A model generated the notes under the pieces. It searched no databases. It was given only the letters and a program-made list of their open reading frames with translations, and was not told where the DNA came from. A program made the translations under genes and the position numbers. Positions 1 through 8,066 of a stretch of DNA of 64,000 nucleotides are shown piece after piece. Each line of letters begins with the position of its first letter. The first letter of the stretch is position 1. Source of the stretch: Sphingobacteriales bacterium (lineage in GTDB: Bacteria > Bacteroidota > Bacteroidia > Chitinophagales > Chitinophagaceae); the NCBI GenBank assembly GCA_026391525.1, contig JAPLEF010000146.1, positions 28,349 to 92,348 on the forward strand, in the 5' to 3' direction.

Positions 1-2385
1 CAACAGAACAGGTATTCTTAAAAAATTGCCGGCAAATAAACGGTCCGTTTTGAAAAGTTTATTATTCATCCGTACTCCTTTTGGTATGCCTTGAGCAGGA
101 ATGACTAACATGATTTCTCTTGGCACATTGATATTATAGTTGCCTTTTCTGGTAATCACTATTTCAGTACCATTATACTTAGGCGTTGCAGAAAAATGGG
201 TGATGCGATAGTTCTTGTTTTTTATGGCAGCAGGGTCTGTACCATCATCTTCATACCAATGGTATTCACCTGGTTTTGCAGATGGGAAAAATAATACTGA
301 AAAAGAAGCTTTGTCATAATCTGCAGTGGTTGTCATACCTGTAGCCTGAGGAATAAAACTTCCTTCCATCGCATAAACCGGAATTTGATTGATATTGATA
401 TTGCTGTCTGTTACCCATTTTGGGCCTTCAAACTCACGATAATCATAAATGTTGGTCCATTTGCCTTCAGGGATATAATAGGTTTTGATTTTTTCTGATT
501 TATTGGTTATCGGAACAATCATCACTTTATCGCCCCATAAATACTGGTCTTCGGCCTTATATAGATTACTGTCTGCTTCATTCAGAAAAAAAAGCGGTTT
601 TATCAAAGGCTTGCCTGATAAGGTTTGCAGATAGCTCAGGTTGTAATTATAAGGCAACCATTGGTAACGTTCTTTAGCTGCCGATCGTGCAAGGCTAAGC
701 GTTGGTTCCGGCCATAAAGCTGCTTCGCTTGGTATATCTTTTACAGTAGGTTCGAGGTCTCCCAAAGCGGTTCCATGCGGACGGTAAATAGGGGTGAATA
801 CCGCAAACTGCAACCATCTGATATAGAGTTCTGCATCGCCGTCTCCTCCGGCAAATCCTCCTGCATCACTGTGGATATAGGGTATTGCACTTAATGCCAT
901 TCCTTGTATCAAAGGCAATTGGGCTTTTAATCCGGCCCAACTCCTGCTTACATCGCCGCTCCAGGGGAAACTACAAAAACGTGGGGATCCGGCATAACCG
1001 CTGCGGTTCAAATGGAAAAGCCTCTCCTTGGGATAATATTTGCGATAATTATTAAACAGCATCCTGCTCCAGTAATGGCCATAAATGTTATGCACTTCAT
1101 CTGCCGAAAATTTACGGGTGAAGCCAAGTGCAGACAAATCATGATAAATGGCCGGCGGGTGTTTTTCGGGTTCACCCAGATCGCCCCACCAACCACTAAC
1201 GCCAATGGACACCTGCTTTTGGTACTGGTTGAAAAACCAATCCTGGGCATCTTTCCGGAATATGTCGATTATGCCTCCTTCACCGAAATAAAAATCTTTC
1301 AATTCAAAGGCTTTGCCCATGCTGTCAGTTGCCAGATATCGCTTGGCGTTTTCATAATTGCCTGATGTTTTGAGTACGAAAGGTTCAGTAATGAGAATGG
1401 TTTTCACTTGTTGTTTCTGAAACCCTGCAATCATTTTTTTAGGATCCGGCCAAGCTTTGCGATTGACCCAATCGAGGTTGCCCATGGTTTTTTTAATGCT
1501 GTCGCCGAACCAGAACAGGTCGAAAATAACGGCATCAAAAGGAACTTTTTCTTTTTTCATGGCCTGAAAGATGCTGTTCACCTGATTTTCATTCCGGTAC
1601 CCGAAGCGGCTCATGAAGTTTCCCATAGCCCACCGGGGCGGCAGGGGTTGCGTTCCTACCAATTGCTGGTAGTTGGTTAAAACCTCTTCCGTGTTTATGC
1701 CAGGTACCAGGTAGAAACTCAATTCTCCGCTCATCACCGAATATTGTAAAGTGCCGGGTAGGGTTTTGCCAAGGTCCAGAAATCCTTTAGATGGGTTATC
1801 AAAAAAGAGGGCATATTTTCGGCTGGATAGCAAAACAGGTACACTGAAATTCAAAGCATCCGCATTCAGTTCATAACCATACCATGGATTGTTATTCAGG
1901 TTGAGGCGGTATCCAGCCCTGTTGAGCGGAAGGCTTCTTTCTCCTGTTCCAAAAAGTTTTTCATTTTGCTCCATATCGAAGAAGAAACCACGGGCACTGT
2001 CGTTGCAGAATCCATTTTGCAAGTTGATACCGGCTTTATTGTTTAAAACAAACCTGATGCTGTTATTTTCCCAATGCACTATCGTGCCATCTTTCCAGGA
2101 AATGATGGCATAGGTTCCCTGACTATTTACTGTTGGTAATTCTGCAACCGGTGAACCCAATACTGCGTCTGAAACCTGTTCGTTCCTGCTGCTGCCCGTT
2201 GCCCTAAAAGTGGTTTTCAATACATGGTTTGAAAAGAGGCTGAAACTCCATTTTCCCTGGGCGGTTTCTAATGTAGTAACCCTGGCATTTTTTCTTGCCA
2301 CCACTTCGGGCATGGGCTGAGCAAATGAAATCACCGGACAAATAAAAACTGCAATGATCATGCAGCACAATAAACGCTTTTTCAT
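1..2385 (-). CDS. Glycoside hydrolase family 31 protein (3' end outside window)
   Basis: This open frame starts at the ATG complementary to 2383-2385 and runs 795 codons to the window edge without a stop, so the ORF track omits it. It starts with a signal peptide (MKKRLLCCMIIAVFICPVISFAQ), so it is periplasmic or surface-exposed. An N-terminal beta-sandwich is followed by a GH31 barrel. The expected nucleophile is in GWWGDLGEPEKHP, the acid/base region is FPWSGDVSRSW, and a C-terminal beta domain contains YHWYEDDGTDP. GH31 enzymes hydrolyse alpha-glucosides, alpha-xylosides or alpha-galactosides; the sequence does not decide which. The galK/galM genes nearby suggest a sugar-utilisation locus. 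Only a short C-terminus is missing, judging by the usual family length of about 800 residues. Confidence 0.9.
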   Translation of the reverse strand, partial: MKKRLLCCMIIAVFICPVISFAQPMPEVVARKNARVTTLETAQGKWSFSLFSNHVLKTTFRATGSSRNEQVSDAVLGSPVAELPTVNSQGTYAIISWKDGTIVHWENNSIRFVLNNKAGINLQNGFCNDSARGFFFDMEQNEKLFGTGERSLPLNRAGYRLNLNNNPWYGYELNADALNFSVPVLLSSRKYALFFDNPSKGFLDLGKTLPGTLQYSVMSGELSFYLVPGINTEEVLTNYQQLVGTQPLPPRWAMGNFMSRFGYRNENQVNSIFQAMKKEKVPFDAVIFDLFWFGDSIKKTMGNLDWVNRKAWPDPKKMIAGFQKQQVKTILITEPFVLKTSGNYENAKRYLATDSMGKAFELKDFYFGEGGIIDIFRKDAQDWFFNQYQKQVSIGVSGWWGDLGEPEKHPPAIYHDLSALGFTRKFSADEVHNIYGHYWSRMLFNNYRKYYPKERLFHLNRSGYAGSPRFCSFPWSGDVSRSWAGLKAQLPLIQGMALSAIPYIHSDAGGFAGGDGDAELYIRWLQFAVFTPIYRPHGTALGDLEPTVKDIPSEAALWPEPTLSLARSAAKERYQWLPYNYNLSYLQTLSGKPLIKPLFFLNEADSNLYKAEDQYLWGDKVMIVPITNKSEKIKTYYIPEGKWTNIYDYREFEGPKWVTDSNININQIPVYAMEGSFIPQATGMTTTADYDKASFSVLFFPSAKPGEYHWYEDDGTDPAAIKNKNYRITHFSATPKYNGTEIVITRKGNYNINVPREIMLVIPAQGIPKGVRMNNKLFKTDRLFAGNFLRIPVLL

Positions 2386-2447
2386 CAGCTAAAGTTATTG
2401 CAAAATTCTGAAGTAGTTTACCAAAGCAGGCATAAGGATGCAGTGCT

Positions 2448-2455
2448 TATATTTG
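2448..2455 (+). promoter_or_regulatory. Candidate -7 box TATATTTG
   Basis: TATATTTG matches the Bacteroidota -7 consensus TAnnTTTG and ends 4 nt before the ATG at 2460. If used, the transcript would start at or next to the start codon. No clear -33 TTG was found at the usual spacing. Confidence 0.4.
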
Positions 2456-2459
2456 TGGC

Positions 2460-3080
2460 ATGAAATCAATACTGATGGTTTTGGTTATGGCATTTATTGC
2501 CATACAGGCCAGGGCCCAGAAAGACTTTACCGGTATCCTGAAGTATCACATGACAGTTGAAGGGGATAGCATACAACGTACAGATTCCATGAAACTTATT
2601 GTTGGGAAAAGCAAGATAAAAGTAGTGCTGTACATACCTTCTCAAAATGATCCCGGAAAAGCAACTGAACAGGTATTTATTGACGATCTGGTTAAAGAAA
2701 CCACTACCGTTATAGATTACCAGAAGTCCGGATATACGGTTTCTGCGCGCAAAAAAGAACCGCTTTATACTTTTTCAAATACCAATCAATACGATGCGGT
2801 TAACAGGAAACTATGTTTGCGTTACGAAACAGACCGTAAAACTTCTTTGTCTGCCGATGTAGTTAAAGCAAGCTGCCTTGCCGGCATCGATTTTTTAAAA
2901 CCGGATATTCCCTTTTATTATTTTCTTGGCGTACAGCCACTGATTATCGACAACCGTATGGTTCTCGATTATACACTGACGTTACGTAACGGTCATAAAC
3001 AAAAAACGGTTTGTTACGAAGTACAGGCTTTGGAAGAAGTGGATGTATTGTTTAGTCTGGAAGGCTTAAAACCCTTATGA
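2460..3080 (+). CDS. Secreted protein of unknown function
   Basis: The 206-residue product has a clear signal peptide (cleavage after IQARAQ, about residue 20) and no membrane segment after it. The mature part (DFTGILKYHMTVEGDS, MKLIVGKSKIKVVLYIP, VFIDDLVKETTTVIDY) looks like an all-beta envelope protein of the DUF4412/GLPGLI kind common in Bacteroidota. No catalytic motif was found and the family assignment is tentative. It is transcribed divergently from the GH31 gene, with about 75 bp between starts and a TATATTTG box 4 nt before the ATG, so the leader would be very short. Confidence 0.75.
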   Translation: MKSILMVLVMAFIAIQARAQKDFTGILKYHMTVEGDSIQRTDSMKLIVGKSKIKVVLYIPSQNDPGKATEQVFIDDLVKETTTVIDYQKSGYTVSARKKEPLYTFSNTNQYDAVNRKLCLRYETDRKTSLSADVVKASCLAGIDFLKPDIPFYYFLGVQPLIIDNRMVLDYTLTLRNGHKQKTVCYEVQALEEVDVLFSLEGLKPL

Positions 3081-3091
3081 TAAGGTAAGGA

Positions 3092-3394
3092 TTAAAGTAT
3101 TTTGTTTGCAATTAAATTACGAACCCTGTGCTTATTGAGTTCACTCTATTTTGCCCTATTTTTTCTAGGTGTGAAACGTTGAGCGCTATACTCATCATCA
3201 TAGCGCTTAGCTATGCCGTCTATCCAGCCAAAGCAAAGCGCTTCTTCAACAGCATCGTCATAAGGTATGCGAACCTGCCCACTTGTTTTTAAAGGGTATA
3301 AAACCCAGATTTCATTTTCTGTTTTATGGTTCAATGTCAACCATTTCCTCCAGGCTTTACGATCGGCTACATAAAGGGTTTTAGTAATTTCCAT
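3092..3394 (-). pseudogene. YdeI/OmpD-associated family gene, degraded
   Basis: The 82-residue ORF matches the N-terminal half of YdeI-type proteins (WLTLNHKTENEIWV, VEEALCFGWIDG, AQRFTPRKNRAK). Family members are usually about 180-200 residues and continue with a Trp after this arginine-rich stretch. Here the next codon is TAG (3146-3148). Reading through it gives SELNKHRVRNLIANKIL, which resembles the next conserved helix of the family (W-S-K-L-N-x-x-R-V), before a TAA at 3092-3094. A Trp TGG codon therefore seems to have become TAG, and the rest of the gene is lost. A short functional version cannot be excluded. Confidence 0.7.
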
Positions 3395-3477
3395 ATGCTC
3401 TTTTTTGCATCATGACGGCATAAATTTCCTGAATGGCTTACATTCAAAATTAAATAACTTGCATTAAAATCAGTGGT

Positions 3478-4173
3478 ATGAAAATAAACCTATGGGTTGT
3501 GGCGATTCTTTCTCTTATGATGAGCAGTTGTAAGGCGCAGGAAGAAAAAAATTTATCTGCCGGTAAGTTTCAGCAAACCCTTTTAGCTGTTCCCGGAGCC
3601 ATATTGTTAGACGTACGCACTCCGGAAGAATTCAGTGGAGGGTATCTTGAAGGCGCAAAAAATATGGATTACCATGCCAGGGGTTTTGACAAAGAACTGC
3701 TGTCGCTTGATAAATCAAAATCTTATTTCGTTTATTGTTTGTCTGGCGGAAGAAGCAGTGCTGCAGCAGGTTTAATGCGCGATAATGGATTCAAAAATGT
3801 GTACGAATTAGATGGGGGAATCCTTGCCTGGAAGAAAGCCGGATACCCATTAGTAACAGGTTCAGAACCTGTAGTTGATAAAATTTCAATGGCAGACTAT
3901 CAATCTTTTTTGCAAAAGGATAGTGTAGTGCTGATTGATTTTTATGCCCCATGGTGTGTTCCCTGTATGGAAATGGAACCCATGTTAGCTTCTTTAAAAA
4001 ATGAGTATAAAGGAAGGGTAGCCGTTTATCGTTTGAATATTGATGAGAATAAGAAACTTACCGATACCTTGGGTGTAATGGAAATTCCGTTGTTCAAACT
4101 TTACCGCAATGGCCAGGAAGTATGGAAGCATATTGGCAAAGTGGATAAAGCCACCCTGATTTCGAAATTCTAA
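3478..4173 (+). CDS. Rhodanese-thioredoxin fusion lipoprotein
   Basis: The 231-residue protein starts with a lipoprotein signal (lipobox SLMMSSC, Cys18), so it is probably anchored in an envelope membrane. Residues about 28-125 form a rhodanese domain (LLDVRTPEEFSGGYLEGA) with its catalytic Cys87 in YCLSGGRSS. Residues about 138-231 form a thioredoxin domain with the redox motif WCVPC (Cys160, Cys163) and the cis-Pro region MEIPLFKLY. Both active sites are intact. Rhodaneses carry sulfane sulfur as a persulfide and thioredoxins reduce disulfides or persulfides. Having both in one chain suggests an envelope sulfur or thiol transfer role, which is inference. The gene is followed by galK with a short gap. 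Confidence 0.88.
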   Translation: MKINLWVVAILSLMMSSCKAQEEKNLSAGKFQQTLLAVPGAILLDVRTPEEFSGGYLEGAKNMDYHARGFDKELLSLDKSKSYFVYCLSGGRSSAAAGLMRDNGFKNVYELDGGILAWKKAGYPLVTGSEPVVDKISMADYQSFLQKDSVVLIDFYAPWCVPCMEMEPMLASLKNEYKGRVAVYRLNIDENKKLTDTLGVMEIPLFKLYRNGQEVWKHIGKVDKATLISKF

Positions 4174-4239
4174 TCCTTTGGTGAATTTTTGGGAGCGACA
4201 TGTTTTTTTGCTGCATCCATCTTTCAATTACAGCCGGTC

Positions 4240-5391
4240 ATGATCAAACAACTTATAGAGAAATATTATCTGCACTTTGAAGGCCAGCCTTATGTATTCA
4301 GGGCGCCGGGCAGGGTTAACATTATTGGTGAACATACCGATTACAATGATGGATTTGTGTTGCCTGCGGCGATTGACAAATATATTTATGTAGCCATCAA
4401 TAAAAGGGCCGATCGTAAAATTCATCTCTTTGCAGCTGATTACAATGCTTCTTATGAAACCGATTGGAGTCATATAGAACCCACAACGCTTCACTGGCCT
4501 AATTATATCCTCGGTATTGCTGCTCAATTGTACAGGAAGAATAATCATTTGTCAGGCTTCAATATCTGCATTGATGGCAATATACCAATCGGTGCTGGAT
4601 TGTCTTCTTCAGCTGCCCTAGGCTCAGCGGCTATATTTGCTTTGAATGCAATTTTTGAAACAGGTTTCAGTTTGATGGAAATGGCCCTTATGGTGCAACA
4701 GGCAGAACATGAGTATGCAGGTGTGAAATGTGGTATCATGGATCCTTTTGCGAGCCTCTTTGGTAAAAAAGATCAGGCGATTAAACTCGATTGCAGGTCA
4801 TTACAATATGCATATATACCCATTGCAATGCCGGGCTATCAATGGCTTTTAATCAATAGCAATGTAAAACATAAACTGGCTTCATCAGCATATAATGAAC
4901 GAAGGCGACAATGCGAGGAAGCGGTAATTATCTTACAAAAAAGATTTAACCAGGTGAAAAGCTTAAGGGATGTGAACTTGCATCAACTCGATCAGGTGGC
5001 TCATGAAATGGAAACGACTGTATATCTGCGTAGCAAATATATCATAGAAGAAATCCATAGGGTGTCTGAAGCCTGTGTTCAATTAGCTGCCGGGAATGCA
5101 GCCGGAGTTGGGGCTTTGATGTTTGAAACACATTCCGGTCTTAGTAAAGATTATGAAGTAAGTTGTATTGAACTTGATTTTCTTGTGGATGAAGCCCGCT
5201 ATTTTCCGGGTGTAGCGGGGTCAAGAATGATGGGAGGAGGCTTTGGCGGATGCACCCTCAATCTGGTGAAGGATGAACAAGTTGCAGCATTAGAAGCGCA
5301 TGTTAAGGGTTCTTATCAGGCTGCATTTGGTAAAGAAGCTTATGGTTATCTTGTTGAAACCAGTGACGGAGCTGCAGCAGTTCCTTTTTAA
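4240..5391 (+). CDS. galK: Galactokinase
   Basis: The product phosphorylates alpha-D-galactose to galactose-1-phosphate, the first committed step of the Leloir pathway, in the cytoplasm. The 383-residue length is normal for the family. The galactokinase signature GRVNIIGEHTDYNDGFVLP is near residue 20, the GHMP ATP-binding loop PIGAGLSSSAALGSAA near residue 110, and GGGFGGC near the C-terminus. The track ORF begins earlier at a TTG (4189); the ATG at 4240 fits the family N-terminus (MIKQLIEKYYLHF) better. A symporter remnant and galM follow on the same strand. Confidence 0.96.
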   Translation: MIKQLIEKYYLHFEGQPYVFRAPGRVNIIGEHTDYNDGFVLPAAIDKYIYVAINKRADRKIHLFAADYNASYETDWSHIEPTTLHWPNYILGIAAQLYRKNNHLSGFNICIDGNIPIGAGLSSSAALGSAAIFALNAIFETGFSLMEMALMVQQAEHEYAGVKCGIMDPFASLFGKKDQAIKLDCRSLQYAYIPIAMPGYQWLLINSNVKHKLASSAYNERRRQCEEAVIILQKRFNQVKSLRDVNLHQLDQVAHEMETTVYLRSKYIIEEIHRVSEACVQLAAGNAAGVGALMFETHSGLSKDYEVSCIELDFLVDEARYFPGVAGSRMMGGGFGGCTLNLVKDEQVAALEAHVKGSYQAAFGKEAYGYLVETSDGAAAVPF

Positions 5392-5395
5392 AGAA

Positions 5396-5717
5396 ATGCT
5401 ATTTCACCATAAGGTTTTAACGCATTTAATTCACACGAAGCATTTAACCGGTTCTGATTACCTCTTTTTCTTATTTTATTTTTTGCTCACAATAGCCGAT
5501 GGGAAATAGGTTTACCGAAAGAAAAAAGCAAAAACTGCTTCCACATCTCATGATTGTTTTTTGGCAGAGGGATATCTCATTTGGTGGGCCATCGGTGCAT
5601 CTTTTAGCACCCAAAAGTGTTGTGTCTTCAAAAGATCTGTTCAAAGCAGAAAGGGCATTCCCTATCCGGGCTATATTGGTGATAGGAAACCTGGCTGGAT
5701 TATTTACTGTATTTTAG
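5396..5717 (+). pseudogene. Remnant of an SSS-family sodium/sugar symporter gene
   Basis: The 360-bp gap between galK and galM has no intact gene but holds two pieces of a solute:sodium symporter. In the frame of 5396, SDYLFFLFYFLLTIADGK resembles the first membrane helix. An in-frame TAG (5507-5509) then stands where a Trp is expected, followed by VYRKKKAK and by FLAEGYLIWWAIGASF (about 5558-5605), which closely resembles the family sequence FLAG/EGxLxWWAIGAS. The similarity then stops. From about 5607, one frame over, SKDLFKAERAF..LAGLFTVF* resembles a symporter C-terminus. Family members have about 530-560 residues, so most of the gene appears to have been deleted internally. Its place in the operon fits a galactose or glucose importer. 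Confidence 0.72.
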
Positions 5718-5750
5718 TGAGTGTTTAGCGCAACCTATTAATTTATTAAA

Positions 5751-6779
5751 ATGAAAGCAGGCATAAAGGAAATACCTTTCGGATCGGTAAATGGCAAAGC
5801 GGTGAAACTATTTACCATTACAACCCCATCGGGGATGGAAGTTTCTGTAATGAACCTGGGAGCCACGTTAACCAGAATCATCACTCCCGATAAAGAGGGG
5901 ATGCAAGGTAATATATTGATGGGCTTTGCGGATGCTGAATATTACCGGACATACAAGCACTGCTATTTCGGAAGTATCGTAGGCAGGTATGCCAACCGGA
6001 TTGCCAATGCCTCATTTGTTCATAACGGAAAAGAATACCTGCTGGAGAAGAATGAAGGAGCCAATTGTTTGCATGGAGGTTTTGCAGGATTTCATCAGGC
6101 TTTCTGGGCCATTGAAAAAAATGCCGGAGGCGATGCATTGGTAGCAAAATACCGCAGTGCTGATGGTGAAGCCGGGTTTCCCGGTAATCTGGATATAACG
6201 GTTACTTATACCCTGAGTGATGAGAACGGACTGGAAATAGATTATCATGCCATCACCGATCAATCTACACCGGTAAATTTAACCAGTCATGGTTATTTTA
6301 ACCTTTCAGCAGGTAAAAGTGCAAACGTACTTGATCATGAATTACAAATCAATGCAGCACAGTATACCGTATTAGATGAACAGCAGGTTCCTACCGGCGA
6401 ACTGAATCTGGTGGAAGGAACTGTGTTCGATTTCACTCAACGAAAGCCAATCGGGAAAAATATAATTGATCTGCCCAAAGGGTATGACCTGAATTATGTA
6501 TTGGATATCAACAATGATATCGCTGCCCAAGTGTATCATCCGGGAAGCGGTAGGGCAATGACAGTGAAAACCACCGAGCCTGGATTGCAATTTTATACGG
6601 CTAATTTTCCCTTTCCCTTACATCAGGAATCATCAAAAGCGCCTGAACTTTTTTCATCATTTTGTTTGGAGGCGCAGCATTTTCCGAATAGCCCCAATGA
6701 GCCTTCTTTCCCAAGCACTATGCTTAATCCGGGTGAAGTGTATCAGCAACATACGGCTTATCTATTTTCTATAAAGTAA
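5751..6779 (+). CDS. galM: Galactose mutarotase (aldose 1-epimerase)
   Basis: The enzyme interconverts alpha and beta anomers of galactose or glucose, feeding GalK. The 342-residue protein has the family landmarks: GRYANRIANASF (substrate Arg), LHGGFAGFHQAFW (His), the catalytic-His segment NLTSHGYFNLS, the aspartate region LPKGYDLNYVL, and the C-terminal catalytic Glu in FCLEAQHFPNSPN. There is no signal peptide, so it is cytoplasmic, unlike many secreted Bacteroidota mutarotases. It closes the galK / symporter remnant / galM series. Confidence 0.95.
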   Translation: MKAGIKEIPFGSVNGKAVKLFTITTPSGMEVSVMNLGATLTRIITPDKEGMQGNILMGFADAEYYRTYKHCYFGSIVGRYANRIANASFVHNGKEYLLEKNEGANCLHGGFAGFHQAFWAIEKNAGGDALVAKYRSADGEAGFPGNLDITVTYTLSDENGLEIDYHAITDQSTPVNLTSHGYFNLSAGKSANVLDHELQINAAQYTVLDEQQVPTGELNLVEGTVFDFTQRKPIGKNIIDLPKGYDLNYVLDINNDIAAQVYHPGSGRAMTVKTTEPGLQFYTANFPFPLHQESSKAPELFSSFCLEAQHFPNSPNEPSFPSTMLNPGEVYQQHTAYLFSIK

Positions 6780-6806
6780 ACAACCCTTAAATTTGGAGAA
6801 AAAAAA

Positions 6807-7340
6807 ATGGAAGATTCAACTTTAGGTATTGGTACCCGCTTGCAACATACCCAACATGGGCCGGGTGTGATTATTGCTGTAAGATATGCCACTTATCTTA
6901 TTTCATTCATTAATCATGGTATTAAGGAGATTGATAAAACCGATCAGAAATTGGAAGAAATCATTCCGGAATATTTACCTGATCAATCTGAAACAGACAG
7001 TGAGATGGAAAAATCTCTTCTTAAAATATTAAGGTATTGGAACGGCATCGGTGAACCTGTTCCGATGGGTGACCGATGGATCAAAGGAACATTACTTTTG
7101 CAGCCTGCCGATAAAACATTAAAGCCTAAAGAAATTCCGGTAGAAGATTTTTTTCATAAGATCGTGATGCTTCGCGACCGGCTTCGTGTGCTGGAACAGA
7201 ACATCAACAGCCATAAAAAACTCGACGATGAAGATAAAGTGAACCTGCAACAGTATATCACCCGTTGTTATGGCTCGCTAACAACATTTAATGTGTTATT
7301 CAGGAATAAGGAACAATGGTTCATAGGAGAGAAAAGTTAA
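6807..7340 (+). CDS. Conserved hypothetical protein
   Basis: The 177-residue soluble protein is not assigned to a named family. Its first 50 residues (GTRLQHTQHGPGVIIAVRYATYLISFINHGIKEI) read like a small SH3/Tudor-type beta-barrel as seen at the start of CarD-like or UvrD C-terminal segments. The rest is charged and helical (DKVNLQQYITRCYGSL). It lies 27 nt after galM on the same strand, downstream of an A-rich stretch, and may be co-transcribed. A strong hairpin terminator follows. Confidence 0.75.
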   Translation: MEDSTLGIGTRLQHTQHGPGVIIAVRYATYLISFINHGIKEIDKTDQKLEEIIPEYLPDQSETDSEMEKSLLKILRYWNGIGEPVPMGDRWIKGTLLLQPADKTLKPKEIPVEDFFHKIVMLRDRLRVLEQNINSHKKLDDEDKVNLQQYITRCYGSLTTFNVLFRNKEQWFIGEKS

Positions 7341-7377
7341 TCTTGGTAAGATTGAACGTAACGACCGATTAAAATAA

Positions 7378-7416
7378 CAACCCCTTCAGAAAATTTTATT
7401 GTTGCTGAAGGGGTTG
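7378..7416. terminator. Hairpin terminator between convergent genes
   Basis: CAACCCCTTCAG (7378-7389) and CTGAAGGGGTTG (7405-7416) are perfect 12-bp inverted repeats around a 15-nt loop. They sit between a + strand gene ending at 7340 and a - strand gene ending at 7455. The minus-strand exit sequence is T-rich (TTATTTTAATC), so it probably serves both directions. Confidence 0.85.
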
Positions 7417-7454
7417 ATTGCTTTGATAACTTTCCGTTTTTTGAGAATAATATT

Positions 7455-8033
7455 TTACTTTCCTTTTAGCATCCCGGTTATGGTATCCATCAAGCCGCCA
7501 CCCTGGCCCGAAGCACCACTTCCATTGAATGCTGCGGTAAGATCGTTTAGATCCACATCGCCATCTCCGTCTTTATCCATACCCGAGCCGCCGAATTTGG
7601 TTAGCAGTCCCGAGATGTTGATACCACTGGTTTTATTGTTACTGAGCTGGTTGAAAATATCCTGAATCTGAAACCCATTATCAGCCGGATTATTCGTACG
7701 GCTTACCAGTTTACCTAATACCATCGGCATCAAACCTGAAGCGATACTCATGGCCTGGCTTGAACTGATACCGAATTTTTCCATGATACCCGACATGAAA
7801 TTTCCGGAAACCTGTTGCACGGCCGGATTACTGTTGAGATTTTCTGGTGTGGTGTTGAAAAGGCTCAGTACATCTTTTGCCTGCCCGCCTGCCAGCATCG
7901 ACTGTAAGGTGCCTGTGATGGAATTTCCGGCTTCGGCCACAACAGCTTCGTTGTGTTCATTAGGAACATCAGGATTATTGATGATGGTTTCATCCGCATG
8001 TTCCCTGATTAATGAAATGATTTGGTGTAACAT
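7455..8033 (-). CDS. DUF937-family protein with an EF-hand-like loop
   Basis: The 192-residue protein has the repeated glycine/serine-rich helical pattern of DUF937 (YidB-like): GTLQSMLAGGQAKDVLSLFN, FMSGIMEKFGISSSQAMSIASGLMPMVLGKL, GFQIQDIFNQLSN. There is no signal peptide. Near the C-terminus (about residue 153) is DKDGDGDVDLNDL, a good match to a calcium-binding EF-hand or dockerin loop (D-x-D-x-D-G-x-x). The protein ends in a flexible glycine-rich tail. Its function is unknown; Ca2+ binding is inferred from the loop. Confidence 0.85.
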   Translation of the reverse strand: MLHQIISLIREHADETIINNPDVPNEHNEAVVAEAGNSITGTLQSMLAGGQAKDVLSLFNTTPENLNSNPAVQQVSGNFMSGIMEKFGISSSQAMSIASGLMPMVLGKLVSRTNNPADNGFQIQDIFNQLSNNKTSGINISGLLTKFGGSGMDKDGDGDVDLNDLTAAFNGSGASGQGGGLMDTITGMLKGK

Positions 8034-8066
8034 TATTTTTGATTTAAGGTGAAAATTTGATGTTGT

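Noticed and set aside
5499-5717. Independent 72-residue gene between galK and galM
   Set aside because: Only its C-terminal part looks protein-like, and it fits better as the tail of the symporter remnant together with the piece in the other frame.
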